A DNA stretch of 64,000 bases from NCBI RefSeq assembly GCF_014646695.1, contig NZ_BMNT01000005.1, positions 16,606 through 80,605 on the forward strand, given 5' to 3'. Each line of letters starts with the position of its first letter. The first letter of the stretch is position 1. The translations under genes and the position numbers were made by a program. The stretch is from Sphaerisporangium melleum (GTDB lineage: Bacteria > Actinomycetota > Actinomycetes > Streptosporangiales > Streptosporangiaceae). Positions 18,320 through 27,374 of this stretch are shown here, one piece after another. The notes beneath the pieces were generated by a model, which did not search any database, had not been told where the DNA came from, and worked only from the letters and a program-made list of their open reading frames with translations.

Positions 18320-18486
18320 CTGGCTTGCTCCCCCTGTCACCGCTGTCTGAGGATGAACATCGCGGCCGGCAGTTGCGCGGCCCCGTCTTCACCCGGTGTG
18401 CCGGGTGCGGGGTTTCGGCACGCACCCACCAGTCAACGGTCAGAAACCCCTTACCCGCTTGAAATTAAGGGACACACGGCCAGGAC

Positions 18487-18747
18487 TCAATCACATTCCG
18501 CGATGTTTCGCCTACCCGGCGTGTCGATTTCGGCTTCGAGGTCGGCGAGAAAGGCGTCCAGACGGACACGAGCATGATCCAGATCGTGCTTCGCAAGATC
18601 ACATATCACGACAAATCGTCGCGTGAAGCGTTCCTTCTCCTCCGGAGACAACCGCGCGGCGGCCACCCGACGGTAAACATCGCGCAACCGCCGCGCCAGC
18701 TCGTCTCCGGAGCCCGCGGTGTCGGTCAGACGGTCGTCGGCAGCCAT
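18487..18747 (-). CDS. Small helical protein of unknown function
   Basis: An 86-residue, charge-rich, helical product ([21 protein letters not shown], then [41 protein letters not shown]). I do not recognise a family. Its ATG lies inside the end of leuD (22-base overlap), implying translational coupling to leuCD. Supporting evidence is the protein-like amino-acid pattern and conserved-looking operon position; a ribosome site is weak. Confidence 0.55.
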   Translation of the reverse strand: MAADDRLTDTAGSGDELARRLRDVYRRVAAARLSPEEKERFTRRFVVICDLAKHDLDHARVRLDAFLADLEAEIDTPGRRNIAECD

Positions 18748-19313
18748 GGCTGCCGCCCATTCTCGTACGCCGCCACCTCGTCGGCGTACCGCAGGGTCAG
18801 GCCGATGTCGTCCAGCCCCTCCAGCAGCCGCCAGCGGGTGTAGTCGTCGATCTCGAACGCGGCCGTCTCGCCGCCCCAGCGCACCTCGCGCGCTTCCAGG
18901 TCGACGGTCACCTCGGTGGCCGGGTCGGCCTCGACGGCGGCCTGCAGCGCCTCGACCGCCGCCGTGGGCAGCACGACCGGCAGCAGGCCCATCTTGGTGG
19001 CGTTGTTGCGGAAGATGTCGCCGAAACGCGCGGCGATGACGGCGCGGAAGCCGTACTGCTGGAGCGCCCATACGGCGTGCTCGCGCGAGGAGCCGGTGCC
19101 GAAGTCGGGCCCGGAGACCAGGATCGAGGCCCCTGAGTACGCCGGGTCGTTGAGCACGAACCCCGGGTCCTCGCGCCAGGCGGCGAACAGGCCCTTCTCG
19201 AAGCCGGTGCGGCTGACCTGCTTGAGCCAGACCGCCGGGATGATCTGGTCGGTGTCGACGTTGCTGCGGCGCAGCGGGACGGCCCGGCCGGTGTGCGTGG
19301 TGAAGGCTTCCAT
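18726..19313 (-). CDS. leuD: 3-isopropylmalate dehydratase small subunit
   Basis: A 195-residue LeuD, the swivelling-domain subunit of isopropylmalate isomerase in leucine synthesis. [35 protein letters not shown] and [17 protein letters not shown] are the family motifs. It starts 14 bases after the leuC stop, so the two subunits are made from one message. Confidence 0.95.
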   Translation of the reverse strand: MEAFTTHTGRAVPLRRSNVDTDQIIPAVWLKQVSRTGFEKGLFAAWREDPGFVLNDPAYSGASILVSGPDFGTGSSREHAVWALQQYGFRAVIAARFGDIFRNNATKMGLLPVVLPTAAVEALQAAVEADPATEVTVDLEAREVRWGGETAAFEIDDYTRWRLLEGLDDIGLTLRYADEVAAYENGRQPWLPTTV

Positions 19314-19327
19314 GGTCGGCGAACTCC

Positions 19328-20704
19328 TTACAGGTCGGCGGGCGCGGTCAGTCGGCCGGTGACGGCGGTGGCGGCGGCGACGGCCGGCGACACCAGGTGG
19401 GTGCGCCCGCCCTTGCCCTGGCGCCCCTCGAAGTTGCGGTTGGAGGTGGAGGCGCTGCGCTCCCCCGGGGAGAGGGTGTCGGGGTTCATGCCCAGGCACA
19501 TGGAACAGCCGGCCTGGCGCCACTCGGCCCCGGCGGCCTGGAACACCTCGTGCAGCCCTTCGGCCTCGGCCTCGGCCTTGACCTGCATCGAGCCGGGCAC
19601 GATGAGCGTGCGGGCCTTCACCGTGCGGCCGCGCAGCACGTCGGCCGCGGCGCGCAGGTCCTCCAGCCGGCCGTTGGTGCACGAGCCGACGAAGACGGTG
19701 TCGACCTCGATCTGGTTGAGCGGGGTGCCGGCGGTCAGGCCCATGTACGAAAGGGCGCGGTCGGCGGCGGCCGGGTCGGAGGTCTCCTCCGGTGCGGGGA
19801 TCGCGCTGTTGAGCGGCGCCCCCTGCCCGGGGTTGGTGCCCCAGGTCACGAACGGCGAGAGGGTCGAGGCGTCGATCTCGACCACCGTGTCGAAGACGGC
19901 GTCGTCGTCGGTGCGCAGCGAGCGCCAGTACTCCACCGCGGCGTCCCACGCCTCGTCGGTGGGGGCGTGCGGGCGGCCCTGGAGGTAGGCGAAGGTGGTC
20001 TCGTCCGGCGCGATCATGCCCGCCCGGGCGCCCGCCTCGATCGACATGTTGCAGACCGTCATGCGGCCTTCCATCGACAGGTCTCGGACGGCCTGCCCGC
20101 GGTACTCCACGATGTGGCCCTGGCCGCCACCGGTGCCGATCTTGGCGATGATGGCGAGGATGAGGTCCTTGGCGGTGACGCCGTACGGCAGGGCGCCACT
20201 GACCTCGATGGCCATCGTCTTCGGCCGGTAGGCCGGGAGGGTCTGGGTGGCGAGCACGTGCTCGACCTCGGAGGTGCCGATGCCGAAGGCGAGCGCGCCG
20301 AAGGCGCCGTGGGTCGAGGTGTGGGAGTCGCCGCAGACGATGGTCATGCCCGGCTGGGTCAGGCCGAACTGCGGGCCGATGATGTGGACCACGCCCTGAC
20401 CGGCGTCGCCCATCGGGTGCAGGCGGACGCCGAACTCGGCGGCGTTCTTGCGCAGGGTCTCGACCTGGGCCTTGGAGACCGGGTCGGCGATCGGGCCGAG
20501 AACGGTCGGGACGTTGTGGTCCTCGGTGGCGATGGTGAGATCGGGCCGGCGCACCTTGCGCCCCGCCATGCGCAGGCCGTCGAACGCCTGCGGGCTGGTC
20601 ACCTCGTGGATGAGGTGGAGGTCGATGTAGAGCAGGTCGGGCTCGCCGTCGGCACGGCGGACGACGTGCTGCTCCCATACTTTCTCGGCCAGTGTGCGAC
20701 CCAT
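19328..20704 (-). CDS. leuC: 3-isopropylmalate dehydratase large subunit
   Basis: A 458-residue aconitase-family LeuC. Cluster-ligating cysteines lie in [11 protein letters not shown] and [11 protein letters not shown]; the active-site region includes [11 protein letters not shown]. It forms the 4Fe-4S isomerase with LeuD. The divergent neighbour is ndgR, and the 141-base gap carries duplicated NdgR-type sites, so leucine-responsive repression is likely. Confidence 0.96.
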   Translation of the reverse strand: MGRTLAEKVWEQHVVRRADGEPDLLYIDLHLIHEVTSPQAFDGLRMAGRKVRRPDLTIATEDHNVPTVLGPIADPVSKAQVETLRKNAAEFGVRLHPMGDAGQGVVHIIGPQFGLTQPGMTIVCGDSHTSTHGAFGALAFGIGTSEVEHVLATQTLPAYRPKTMAIEVSGALPYGVTAKDLILAIIAKIGTGGGQGHIVEYRGQAVRDLSMEGRMTVCNMSIEAGARAGMIAPDETTFAYLQGRPHAPTDEAWDAAVEYWRSLRTDDDAVFDTVVEIDASTLSPFVTWGTNPGQGAPLNSAIPAPEETSDPAAADRALSYMGLTAGTPLNQIEVDTVFVGSCTNGRLEDLRAAADVLRGRTVKARTLIVPGSMQVKAEAEAEGLHEVFQAAGAEWRQAGCSMCLGMNPDTLSPGERSASTSNRNFEGRQGKGGRTHLVSPAVAAATAVTGRLTAPADL

Positions 20705-20744
20705 GTCTCCAACGCCTCCTTGCGTCTCGTGACCCCCCGCTTAC

Positions 20745-20782
20745 GTCTCAGATAACAAGACAGTAATTTCGGGATACGGACA
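20745..20782. promoter_or_regulatory. NdgR-type operator copy 1 (leuC side)
   Basis: A 38-base element starting GTCTCAGATAACAAGAC matches the element at 20815-20852 at 28 of 38 positions. Its core has the form TCTCR-N5-YRAGA. It sits 41 bases upstream of leuC on the opposite strand, within the expected leuCD promoter. Binding by the adjacent IclR protein is inferred from the known NdgR/LtbR role at leuCD. Confidence 0.6.
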
Positions 20783-20810
20783 GCCTACCCGCCCCCCACC
20801 AGGACGCCAG

Positions 20811-20852
20811 TTGCATCTCGGATAGCGAGACGGCAGTATCGGGTTATGGACA
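20811..20852 (+). promoter_or_regulatory. ndgR promoter with operator copy 2; likely leaderless
   Basis: TTGCAT (20811-20816) and CAGTAT (20834-20839) are separated by 17 bases. A start site 7 bases downstream would fall on the ATG at 20846, giving a leaderless mRNA. The perfect dyad TCTCG-GATAG-CGAGA (20816-20830) fills the -35/-10 spacer, a position that would block polymerase. This supports autorepression. Confidence 0.55.
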
Positions 20853-21562
20853 ACTCTAGCGGAGTCGGCGTACTCGACAAGGCCGTGCTCGTGCTCAACG
20901 CCCTCGAAGCCGGTCCGGCGTCCCTGGCACAGCTCGTCCAGGCCACCGGGTTGGCCCGCCCCACCGCCCACCGCCTCGCCGTCGCCCTGGAGCACCACCG
21001 CATCGTCTCCCGCGACACCCAAGGGCGCTTCATCCTCGGGCCACGCCTGTCCGAGCTGTCCACGGCCGCCGGCGAGGACCGCCTGCTCGCCGTGGCCTCC
21101 CCCGTCCTCACCCACCTGCGCGACCTGACCGGCGAGAGCGCCCAGCTGTACCGGCGGCAGGGCGACGAGCGTGTGTGCGTTGCCGCCGCCGAGCGGGCCA
21201 GCGGCCTGCGCGACACCGTGCCGGTCGGCTCCTCCCTGCCGATGACCGCCGGCTCGGCCGCCCAGGTGCTGCTCGCCTGGGAGGAGCCCGACCGGCTGCA
21301 CCGCGGGCTGCGCGGCGCGAAGTTCACCGCCGCCACCCTCGCCAGCGTGCGCCGCCGGAGCTGGGCGCACAGCGTCGGCGAGCGCGAGCAGGGCGTCGCG
21401 AGCGTCTCCGCGCCCGTGCGCGGCGCGGGCGGCAAGGTCATCGCCGCCGTCTCGGTCTCGGGGCCCATCGAGCGCCTCACCCGCACCCCCGGCCGCCTGC
21501 ACGCCGCCCCGGTCGTCGCCGCCGCCGAGCGCATCACCGAGGCGATGCGCCGCGCCAACTGA
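20846..21562 (+). CDS. ndgR: IclR-family regulator of leucine biosynthesis (NdgR type)
   Basis: A 238-residue IclR protein. The N-terminal winged HTH (VLDKAVLVLNALEAGPASLAQLVQATGLARPTAHRL) is followed by the IclR effector domain with GSSLPMTAGSAAQVLLAW. A gene of this type beside leuCD is the well-known NdgR/AreB/LtbR arrangement of actinobacteria, controlling leucine and other amino-acid genes. Divergent from leuC. Confidence 0.88.
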   Translation: MDNSSGVGVLDKAVLVLNALEAGPASLAQLVQATGLARPTAHRLAVALEHHRIVSRDTQGRFILGPRLSELSTAAGEDRLLAVASPVLTHLRDLTGESAQLYRRQGDERVCVAAAERASGLRDTVPVGSSLPMTAGSAAQVLLAWEEPDRLHRGLRGAKFTAATLASVRRRSWAHSVGEREQGVASVSAPVRGAGGKVIAAVSVSGPIERLTRTPGRLHAAPVVAAAERITEAMRRAN

Positions 21563-21682
21563 CCTCGCGTGCCTGGCCGGCCGGCGCCCCTGCCCCACCC
21601 ACCGGCGCCCCGGCCGGCGGCCCCGCCCCCGACCCGTGCGAACTGGTTAGAGACGGCCGCCGCCAAGCACTAGCCTGGCGGA

Positions 21683-23428
21683 GTGACAGATCGCATCGAG
21701 GCAGCCGCGACGGAGCTGCGTCCCCTCCTTCAAGAGTTCATTCTCTGGGCACCCGACAACGCACCGGACAGTGATCCAGACCTGGTGGGACCCGCCGCTC
21801 TCTGGCACCGCCTGATCGCTCGCGACGACGTCCACCTGTGGAAGCGCGAAGACCTGCGCATGGTCCTGGTCGAGCGCCTGCCGCAGGTCGTCGAGGATGC
21901 CGACGCGGCCACGGACGGCATGATCCCCGCCGTGCGGGCCTATCTCACCTTCCTCTCCGAGACCGGCCGCCTCGCCGAGGGGTCCGACGACCTGGACGCC
22001 CTGCTCGACGAGCTGGACTCCGTCGAGGAGGACTTCGTCGAGGCCATGGAGGAGGTCACCGGCGAACGCGACTGGGACGACGAGGACGAGGAGCTCGACG
22101 AGGAGGAGGTCGAGGGCCTCGGCGACTTCGAGCCCTTCGCCGACGAGCTGGCCGATCTGCCCACCATCCGCCTGCGCCCGGACGCCGAGCTCGCCGCGGC
22201 GGCGCGCGAGGTGCCGCTGATCGGCAAGGCCCGCGACCTGGCCGTGTGGGTGGGCACCGCGCGCCAGGTCGGCGAGGACAGCCTGCTGAGCGACGACGAG
22301 ATCCGCCAGGCCCTCGCCCTGCTCGGCCTGCCCGAGCCGGACGAGAAGCCGCTCGCCCACGCCGTCCCCGCGCTGTGGAACCTGTGGAACCTCGCCGTCG
22401 ACCTGGAGTTCATCGCCCCCGACGGCGAGGACACCGTCAGCGTCGACGAGGACACCGCCGCCTGGCCGTTCGACGACGACGAGGACGTCCTGGACGCCTG
22501 GATGCTCGGCCTGCACTCGGTGGACTACGGCGACCCCGAGCTGGACGACGACGATCTCACCCTCGCCCTCTCCGGCCTCACCCGGGCGCTGCTGATCAGG
22601 CTGCTGCTGGCCGGCGGCGAGCGGGAGCTTCCCGGGCTGCGCGACGAGCTGGCCGAGGCCGCCGCCGAGTTCGACGACCTCGGCGCCGCCGCCTGGGAGG
22701 AGGCCGGCGACCCGCTCGCCCCGGTCCTCACGTGGCTGTCGGGTTATGGCATGGTCACCGTCTCCGGCGACGCCGTACGCCTCACCTCGCTCGGCACCGA
22801 GGGCGTGGTCCACCTGCTGGACGACGACGACGTCGAGGTGGACGCGCGGCCGGCGATCGACGCCATGAGCGCGCTCGACCTGCTGTCGCTCAGCGCCGAC
22901 CTGCCCGAGGAGGAGGCCGACGCCGAGTTCGCCGCGTGGATGAAGCTGCGCGAGCCCGCCACGGCCGCCGAAGAGCTGCTGGAGGCCGCCTCGGAGGACG
23001 AGGCGGACGCGCTGATCCGCGTGCAGGCGGCCAGCCTGGTCGGCTCGCTCGGGCCGGTCGCCGTGCCCGCGTGGCGCGAGGCCCTCGGCGAGCCGTCGCT
23101 GCGCCCGTACGCCGCGACCCACCTGGCCCAGCTCGGAGTGGACGACGTGCCCGAGCCCACCCAGAGCGACACCCACTGGCTGATTCTCGACATGTGGACG
23201 ATCGCGGCGGGCCTCGGCCGGCCCGAGTTCGTCAGCAGCCTGCACGACATCGGCCCCGCGCCGGTGCTGAGCAGCCTGCTGGAGATCATCTGGAAGGTGC
23301 CGCACCCGCACGTCGAGGAGCTGCTGGAGGCCATCGGCGAGGCCCATCCCGACCGGCAGGTGGCCAAGGCCGCCAAGCGCGCCCTCTTCAAGGCCCGCTC
23401 CAAGGCCTCGACGGACGCCGCCCAGTAG
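21683..23428 (+). CDS. Large acidic protein of unknown function
   Basis: A 581-residue, strongly acidic protein. Runs of Asp/Glu occur around residues 111-150 and 255-275. The C-terminal 130 residues have a helical repeat flavour (ALIRVQAASLVGSLGPVAVPAWREALGEPSLRPYAATHLAQLG) that recalls HEAT-type repeats. No catalytic motif seen and no family recognised. TAGCCT at about 21672 lies just upstream of the GTG at 21683 with no ribosome site, so it may be leaderless. A 32-base perfect palindrome terminates the unit. Confidence 0.75.
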   Translation: MTDRIEAAATELRPLLQEFILWAPDNAPDSDPDLVGPAALWHRLIARDDVHLWKREDLRMVLVERLPQVVEDADAATDGMIPAVRAYLTFLSETGRLAEGSDDLDALLDELDSVEEDFVEAMEEVTGERDWDDEDEELDEEEVEGLGDFEPFADELADLPTIRLRPDAELAAAAREVPLIGKARDLAVWVGTARQVGEDSLLSDDEIRQALALLGLPEPDEKPLAHAVPALWNLWNLAVDLEFIAPDGEDTVSVDEDTAAWPFDDDEDVLDAWMLGLHSVDYGDPELDDDDLTLALSGLTRALLIRLLLAGGERELPGLRDELAEAAAEFDDLGAAAWEEAGDPLAPVLTWLSGYGMVTVSGDAVRLTSLGTEGVVHLLDDDDVEVDARPAIDAMSALDLLSLSADLPEEEADAEFAAWMKLREPATAAEELLEAASEDEADALIRVQAASLVGSLGPVAVPAWREALGEPSLRPYAATHLAQLGVDDVPEPTQSDTHWLILDMWTIAAGLGRPEFVSSLHDIGPAPVLSSLLEIIWKVPHPHVEELLEAIGEAHPDRQVAKAAKRALFKARSKASTDAAQ

Positions 23429-23507
23429 CTGTTCCGATCGCCCGCGCGGGCCCTTTCCCGCGCGGGCGCGGGCCCGTCCGGGAAAGTGAGAACCGGCGAA
23501 CATGACG

Positions 23508-23539
23508 AAACCCCCGGAAAGCATGCTTTCCGGGGGTTT
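23508..23539. terminator. 32-base perfect palindrome, bidirectional terminator
   Basis: A perfectly self-complementary 32-mer centred on GCATGC, with arms running from AAACCCCCGG to CCGGGGGTTT. It ends both the acidic-protein gene on the plus strand and the tRNA-Glu pair on the minus strand, whose last 3' end is only 10 bases away. Confidence 0.8.
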
Positions 23540-23548
23540 CCCCATCTG

Positions 23549-23621
23549 TAGCCCCGACCGGATTCGAACCGGCGCTACCGCCTTGAGAGGGCGGCGTCCT
23601 AGGCCGCTAGACGACGGAGCC
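23549..23621 (-). tRNA. tRNA-Glu (CTC anticodon), downstream copy
   Basis: A 73-nt cloverleaf: acceptor GGCTCCG/CGGGGCT with two G-U pairs, anticodon loop CTCTCAA (anticodon CTC), T-loop GGTTCGAATCC. CCA is not encoded. It is the second of two tandem tRNA-Glu genes, 42 bases after the first, probably one transcript. Confidence 0.93.
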
Positions 23622-23663
23622 AGGACGACATGAGGTGAGTCATGTCCATCGACCGCTGCAGAG

Positions 23664-23736
23664 TAGTCCCGACCGGATTCGAACCGGCGTTACCGCCTTG
23701 AGAGGGCGGCGTCCTAGGCCACTAGACGACGGGACC
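23664..23736 (-). tRNA. tRNA-Glu (CTC anticodon), upstream copy
   Basis: A 73-nt cloverleaf: acceptor GGTCCCG/CGGGACT, anticodon loop CTCTCAA (anticodon CTC), T-loop GGTTCGAATCC. CCA is not encoded. It differs from the downstream copy mainly in the acceptor stem and a few other bases, while anticodon arms are the same. gltX lies about 6.4 kb away. Confidence 0.93.
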
Positions 23737-23851
23737 CTGCAGTGATCTCAATCGACGGAGGCGCCCTCTCGGACGCCCCGGCAACGGCCGTAACTCTACC
23801 GCACCCCGCAGAGCACGACCAAACCGTTCACCCGCCGGGCGGCCCGCACGG

Positions 23852-24278
23852 CTAGCCGAGGAGTCCGCGGCGGTAGGCCTCGGCGACGGCGGAGGCGCGG
23901 TCGCGGGCGTCCGGCTCGGCGCAGATGTGAACCAGGTGCGTCTTGACGCTCGCCTCGCTGATGTGCAGGCGGGCGGCCACCTCCCTGTTCGTTGCCCCCT
24001 CGGCGACCGCTCCGAGCACCTGGAGCTCTCGCGCTGAGCGCCCCGCCCACAGGCCACCGCAACCGGTCGACCAGCAGCCCCGCCACGGACGGCGACAGCG
24101 CCGTCTCGCCCCACTGGGCGGCGCGGACGGCGTGCGACAGTTCCCCGGGCATCGCGTCCTTCAGCAGGTAGCCCACCGCACCGGCCTCGAGCGCGGGGAA
24201 GACGTCACCGTCGCCGTCGAAGGTGGTCAGCACCAGCACCCGCACCGCCGGAGCGGCCACGCCGAGCCTGGCGGAAGA
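23852..24278 (-). pseudogene. Decayed LuxR/NarL-type response regulator
   Basis: The minus strand encodes the second half of a receiver (VRVLVLTTFDGDGDVFPALEAGAVGYLLKDAMPGELSHAVRA) with the conserved Lys. This is followed by a LuxR HTH readable only in another frame: ELQVLGAVAEGATNREVAARL, then SEASVKTHLVHI, then a TAG at 23852. The frame changes near 24030, where the expected LSAREL junction has lost two bases. The first half of the receiver, including the phospho-accepting Asp, is absent upstream of about 24278. Truncated and frameshifted, so non-functional. Confidence 0.8.
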
Positions 24279-24404
24279 TCGTGCAAATCCTGCACGGCCT
24301 GGCGCCCTGACGGCGGTGGTCCCGCCCCCGGGCACGGCGGCCGACCGACGTCGGAAACCGCCGGGCAGGGAGGTGCGCCTGGGCGGGCGCGGACGGAAAA
24401 GCGA

Positions 24405-24437
24405 AGCGCCTATGTCCTCGTGGAGGACATAGGCGCT
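24405..24437 (-). terminator. tRNA-Gln terminator
   Basis: A 15-bp perfect stem (24405-24419 with 24423-24437) with a 3-base loop. It is followed on the minus strand by a TTTT run (24397-24400 as aaaa on the plus strand). It lies 18 bases downstream of tRNA-Gln. Confidence 0.85.
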
Positions 24438-24454
24438 CTCAGCAGGAAACCCTG

Positions 24455-24526
24455 CTGGGGTACCAGGACTCGAACCTAGACTAACTGAACCAGAATCAGT
24501 CGGGCTGCCAATTACCCCATACCCCA
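24455..24526 (-). tRNA. tRNA-Gln (CTG anticodon)
   Basis: A 72-nt cloverleaf: acceptor TGGGGTA/TACCCCA with discriminator G, anticodon stem ACTGA/TCAGT around TTCTGGT (anticodon CTG), T-loop GGTTCGAGTCC. CCA is not encoded. Neighbouring tRNA-Glu genes fit the conserved actinobacterial order near gltX. Confidence 0.95.
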
Positions 24527-24573
24527 TTGCTCGCGGGCCCTGGCTTGCCGCCGGGCTCGCTTGCGACTCCGAA

Positions 24574-24603
24574 AGAATAGCCCAGCTTGGCGGCCAAGAC
24601 CAA
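24574..24603 (-). promoter_or_regulatory. tRNA-Gln promoter
   Basis: On the minus strand TTGGTC (24603-24598) and TATTCT (24579-24574) are separated by 18 bases. The predicted start falls about 40 bases before the mature tRNA 5' end. The rest of 24527-24746 shows nothing else recognisable. Confidence 0.45.
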
Positions 24604-24746
24604 AACGAACGCCGAACCGCTGAGTTCCCCCTGGTCTCCCCCACATCCGCCCGGTCGTCCACAGAGGCACTCCTCGATGTGCCGACGGCGGTCCCGCTGT
24701 GCAACTCTGCAAGGAAGACCCCGATGCCGAGTGAGGAGCCCGCGCG

Positions 24747-26741
24747 TTGACCGAGAACCCGTTCTTCGCCCCCAGTGCCCTGCCGTATCACCTGCCGCCG
24801 TTCGCCGAGATCCGCGAGGAGCACTACGCCCCCGCCTTCGAGCGGGGCATGGCCGAGCAGCTCGCCGAGGTCGAGGCCATCGCGGGCAGCGACCAGCCAC
24901 CGACGTTCGACAACACCGTCGCCGCGCTGGAGCGGTCCGGGAGGCTGCTCGACCGTGTCTCGGCGGTCTTCTTCAACCAGGCCTCCTCCGACACCAATCC
25001 CACGGTGCAGGAGATCCAGAAGGACGTCACCCCCAAGCTGACCAAGCACAGCGATGCCATCCACCTCGACCGGCGGCTGTTCGCCCGCATCAGGGCCATC
25101 CCGGCCGACGGGCTGGACGCCGAGGAGCGCCGGCTGCTCGACCGGTACGTCACCGACTTCGTCCGGGCGGGGGCCGAGCTGGAGCCTGCGGACCAGGAGC
25201 GGCTGAAGGTCCTCAACGAGGAGCTGTCCACCCTGTCCACCCGGTTCGAGCAGAACCTCCTGGCCGCGATGAACGCCGCGGCGATCGTCGTCGACGACGT
25301 GGCCGAGCTGGACGGCCTGTCCGAGGACGCCGTGAAGGCGGCGGCCGAGAGCGCGCGGTCGCGCGGGCTGGACGGCAAGTACGTCCTCACGCTCGTGCTG
25401 CCGACCGGCCAGCCGGCGATGGAGGAGCTCGCCGACCGAGCGCTGCGCGAGCGCATCCACCGTGCCTCCACCGAGCGGGGCCTGGCCGAGAACTCCGAGC
25501 TCGTGCTCCGCATCGCGAAGCTCCGGGCCGAGCGCGCGGCGCTGCTCGGCTACGCCAACCACGCCGAGTACGTCGTCGCCGACCAGACCGCCCCGGGCAC
25601 CCGCGCCGTCACCGAGATGCTCGCCAAGCTCACCCCGGCGGCGGTGGCCAACGCCCACCGCGAGGCCGAAGACCTGCGCGAGGAGGCCGGGTTCGCCATC
25701 GAGGCGTGGGACTGGTCCTTCTACGCCGAGAAGGTGCGCGCCACCCGCTACGCGATCGACAGCCGCCAGATGCGCCCGTACTTCGAGCTCGACCGGGTGC
25801 TGCGCGACGGCGTCTTCCACGCGGCGGGCAAGCTGTACGGCCTGCAATTCACTGAGCGCCCCGACCTTTCTGGCTACCACCCGGACGTACGGGTCTTCGA
25901 GGTGGCCGAGGAGGACGGCTCGCCGCTCGGGCTGTTCCTCGGCGACTTCTACGCCCGCCCGTCCAAGCGGGGCGGCGCGTGGATGAACAGCCTGGTCAAG
26001 CAGTCGGCGCTCGAGGGCGTCAAGCCGGTCGTGGTCAACAACCTCAACATCGTCAAGCCGCCGGCCGGCGAGCCGACCCTGATGACCTGGGAGCAGGTCA
26101 ACACGATGTTCCACGAGTTCGGGCACGCCCTGCACGGCCTGTTCTCCGACGTGCGCTTCCCCCGGTTCTCCGGCACCTCGGTGCCGCGCGACTTCGTCGA
26201 GTACCCCTCCCAGGTCAACGAGATGTGGGCCACCTGGCCGGAGATCCTGGCCAACTACGCGCGCCACTTCGAGACCGGCGAGCCCATGCCGCAGGACCTC
26301 GTCGACCGCATGCTGGAGTCCGGCAAGTTCAACCAGGGCTACGCCACCGTCGAGTACCTCGCGGCCACACTGCTCGACTGGGCCTGGCACACCCTGACCG
26401 AGGAGCCGGTCGACGCGCAGGAGTTCGAGCGGCGGGCGCTGCGCGAGGCCGGAGTCGACCTGCCGCTGGTGCCGCCGCGCTACCGCAGCACGTACTTCGC
26501 GCACATCTGGGCCGGCGGCTACAGCGCGGGCTACTACTCCTACATCTGGAGCGAGGTGCTCGACGCCGACACGGTCGAGTGGTTCAAGGAGAGCGGCGGG
26601 CTCACCCGGGAGAACGGCGACACCTTCCGGCGCGAGCTGCTGTCCAAGGGCGGCAGCGTGGACGCGATGACGGCCTTCCGCGCCTTCCGCGGCCGCGACC
26701 CGCGCATCGAGCCGCTGCTGGAGCGCCGCGGCCTGCTCTGA
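24747..26741 (+). CDS. M3-family metallopeptidase (peptidyl-dipeptidase Dcp-like)
   Basis: A 664-residue zinc peptidase of the thimet/Dcp family, which removes dipeptides or degrades oligopeptides in the cytoplasm. The catalytic HEFGH is at about residues 456-460 within TMFHEFGHALHGLFS. The downstream Glu and the substrate-binding HIWAGGYSAGYYSYIWSEVLDAD near the C-terminus are also typical. No signal peptide. The TTG at 24747 is chosen because GAGGAG (24733-24738) precedes it at good spacing and the product begins with the usual NPFFAPSALPYHLPPF. Confidence 0.92.
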   Translation: MTENPFFAPSALPYHLPPFAEIREEHYAPAFERGMAEQLAEVEAIAGSDQPPTFDNTVAALERSGRLLDRVSAVFFNQASSDTNPTVQEIQKDVTPKLTKHSDAIHLDRRLFARIRAIPADGLDAEERRLLDRYVTDFVRAGAELEPADQERLKVLNEELSTLSTRFEQNLLAAMNAAAIVVDDVAELDGLSEDAVKAAAESARSRGLDGKYVLTLVLPTGQPAMEELADRALRERIHRASTERGLAENSELVLRIAKLRAERAALLGYANHAEYVVADQTAPGTRAVTEMLAKLTPAAVANAHREAEDLREEAGFAIEAWDWSFYAEKVRATRYAIDSRQMRPYFELDRVLRDGVFHAAGKLYGLQFTERPDLSGYHPDVRVFEVAEEDGSPLGLFLGDFYARPSKRGGAWMNSLVKQSALEGVKPVVVNNLNIVKPPAGEPTLMTWEQVNTMFHEFGHALHGLFSDVRFPRFSGTSVPRDFVEYPSQVNEMWATWPEILANYARHFETGEPMPQDLVDRMLESGKFNQGYATVEYLAATLLDWAWHTLTEEPVDAQEFERRALREAGVDLPLVPPRYRSTYFAHIWAGGYSAGYYSYIWSEVLDADTVEWFKESGGLTRENGDTFRRELLSKGGSVDAMTAFRAFRGRDPRIEPLLERRGLL

Positions 26742-26747
26742 CCCCGA

Positions 26748-26783
26748 GCCGCTCCGGGTCCGATGTCCCGGCCCCGGAGCGGC
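26748..26783 (+). terminator. Hairpin after the M3 peptidase gene
   Basis: GCCGCTCCGGG (26748-26758) pairs perfectly with CCCGGAGCGGC (26773-26783), starting 7 bases after the stop. No T-run follows, typical of GC-rich intrinsic terminators. The remaining bases to 27011 show no gene. Confidence 0.6.
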
Positions 26784-27011
26784 CGGCGGAACGTCCTGCT
26801 CCCGAGCCGCGACATCGGCACGCCGTGGACCCGGAGCCGGCGGGGGACGCCATCCGGGGCCGGCGAGCGGACGCCGGAGTACGGAGACCCGGCACCGGCG
26901 CGCCCGGATTCGGGAGCGGTGAGCGTCGGCGCTCCTGAGAAACCATGAGATCCGGGCACCGGGCCGTGCGGAGATCTGCCGACCGGGCCCCGGGGCTGTC
27001 ACCATCGGATC

Positions 27012-27374
27012 GTGGGCCCACGCATCCTGCTCGTCGACGATCACCCCGGATTCCGGCGCATGGCCCGCCGCATCTTGGAGGCCGGTGGGTTCGACGTGGT
27101 CGGGGAGGCCGCCGACGGCGCGCAGGCGCTGCGGTACGTGGACGAGCTGAGTCCCGAGATCGTGGTGCTGGACGTGCTGCTGCCGGACATCGACGGCATC
27201 GAGGTGGCCGACCGGCTGGCCCGGCTCACGCACGCACCCGTCGTGGTGCTCATCTCCAGCCGGTCCCGAGCCGACCTCGGCGACCGGCTGGCCGCGGCTC
27301 CGGTCCGGGGGTTCCTCACCAAGGAGGACTTCTCCGCCGAGTGCCTGGCCGCCCTCACCGGAGGGACGCCATGA
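27012..27374 (+). CDS. Single-domain response regulator (receiver only)
   Basis: A 120-residue CheY-like receiver: ILLVDDHPGFRRMARRIL with the acidic pair, IVVLDVLLPDIDGIE with the phospho-accepting Asp, and FLTKED with the conserved Lys. There is no output domain. The stop overlaps the histidine kinase start as ATGA (27371-27374), so both are co-translated. It may act as a phosphate sink or adaptor for the kinase. Confidence 0.85.
   Translation: MGPRILLVDDHPGFRRMARRILEAGGFDVVGEAADGAQALRYVDELSPEIVVLDVLLPDIDGIEVADRLARLTHAPVVVLISSRSRADLGDRLAAAPVRGFLTKEDFSAECLAALTGGTP

Noticed and set aside
18726..20678. 650-codon fusion frame of leuD with sequence antisense or out of frame in leuC
   Set aside because: leuD proper starts at 19313; the upstream extension merely overlaps leuC in another frame.
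23549..23736. Tandem tRNA-Glu copies as attL/attR of an integrated element
   Set aside because: They are complete, 42 bases apart and have no integrase or foreign cargo between them; simple tandem duplication explains them.
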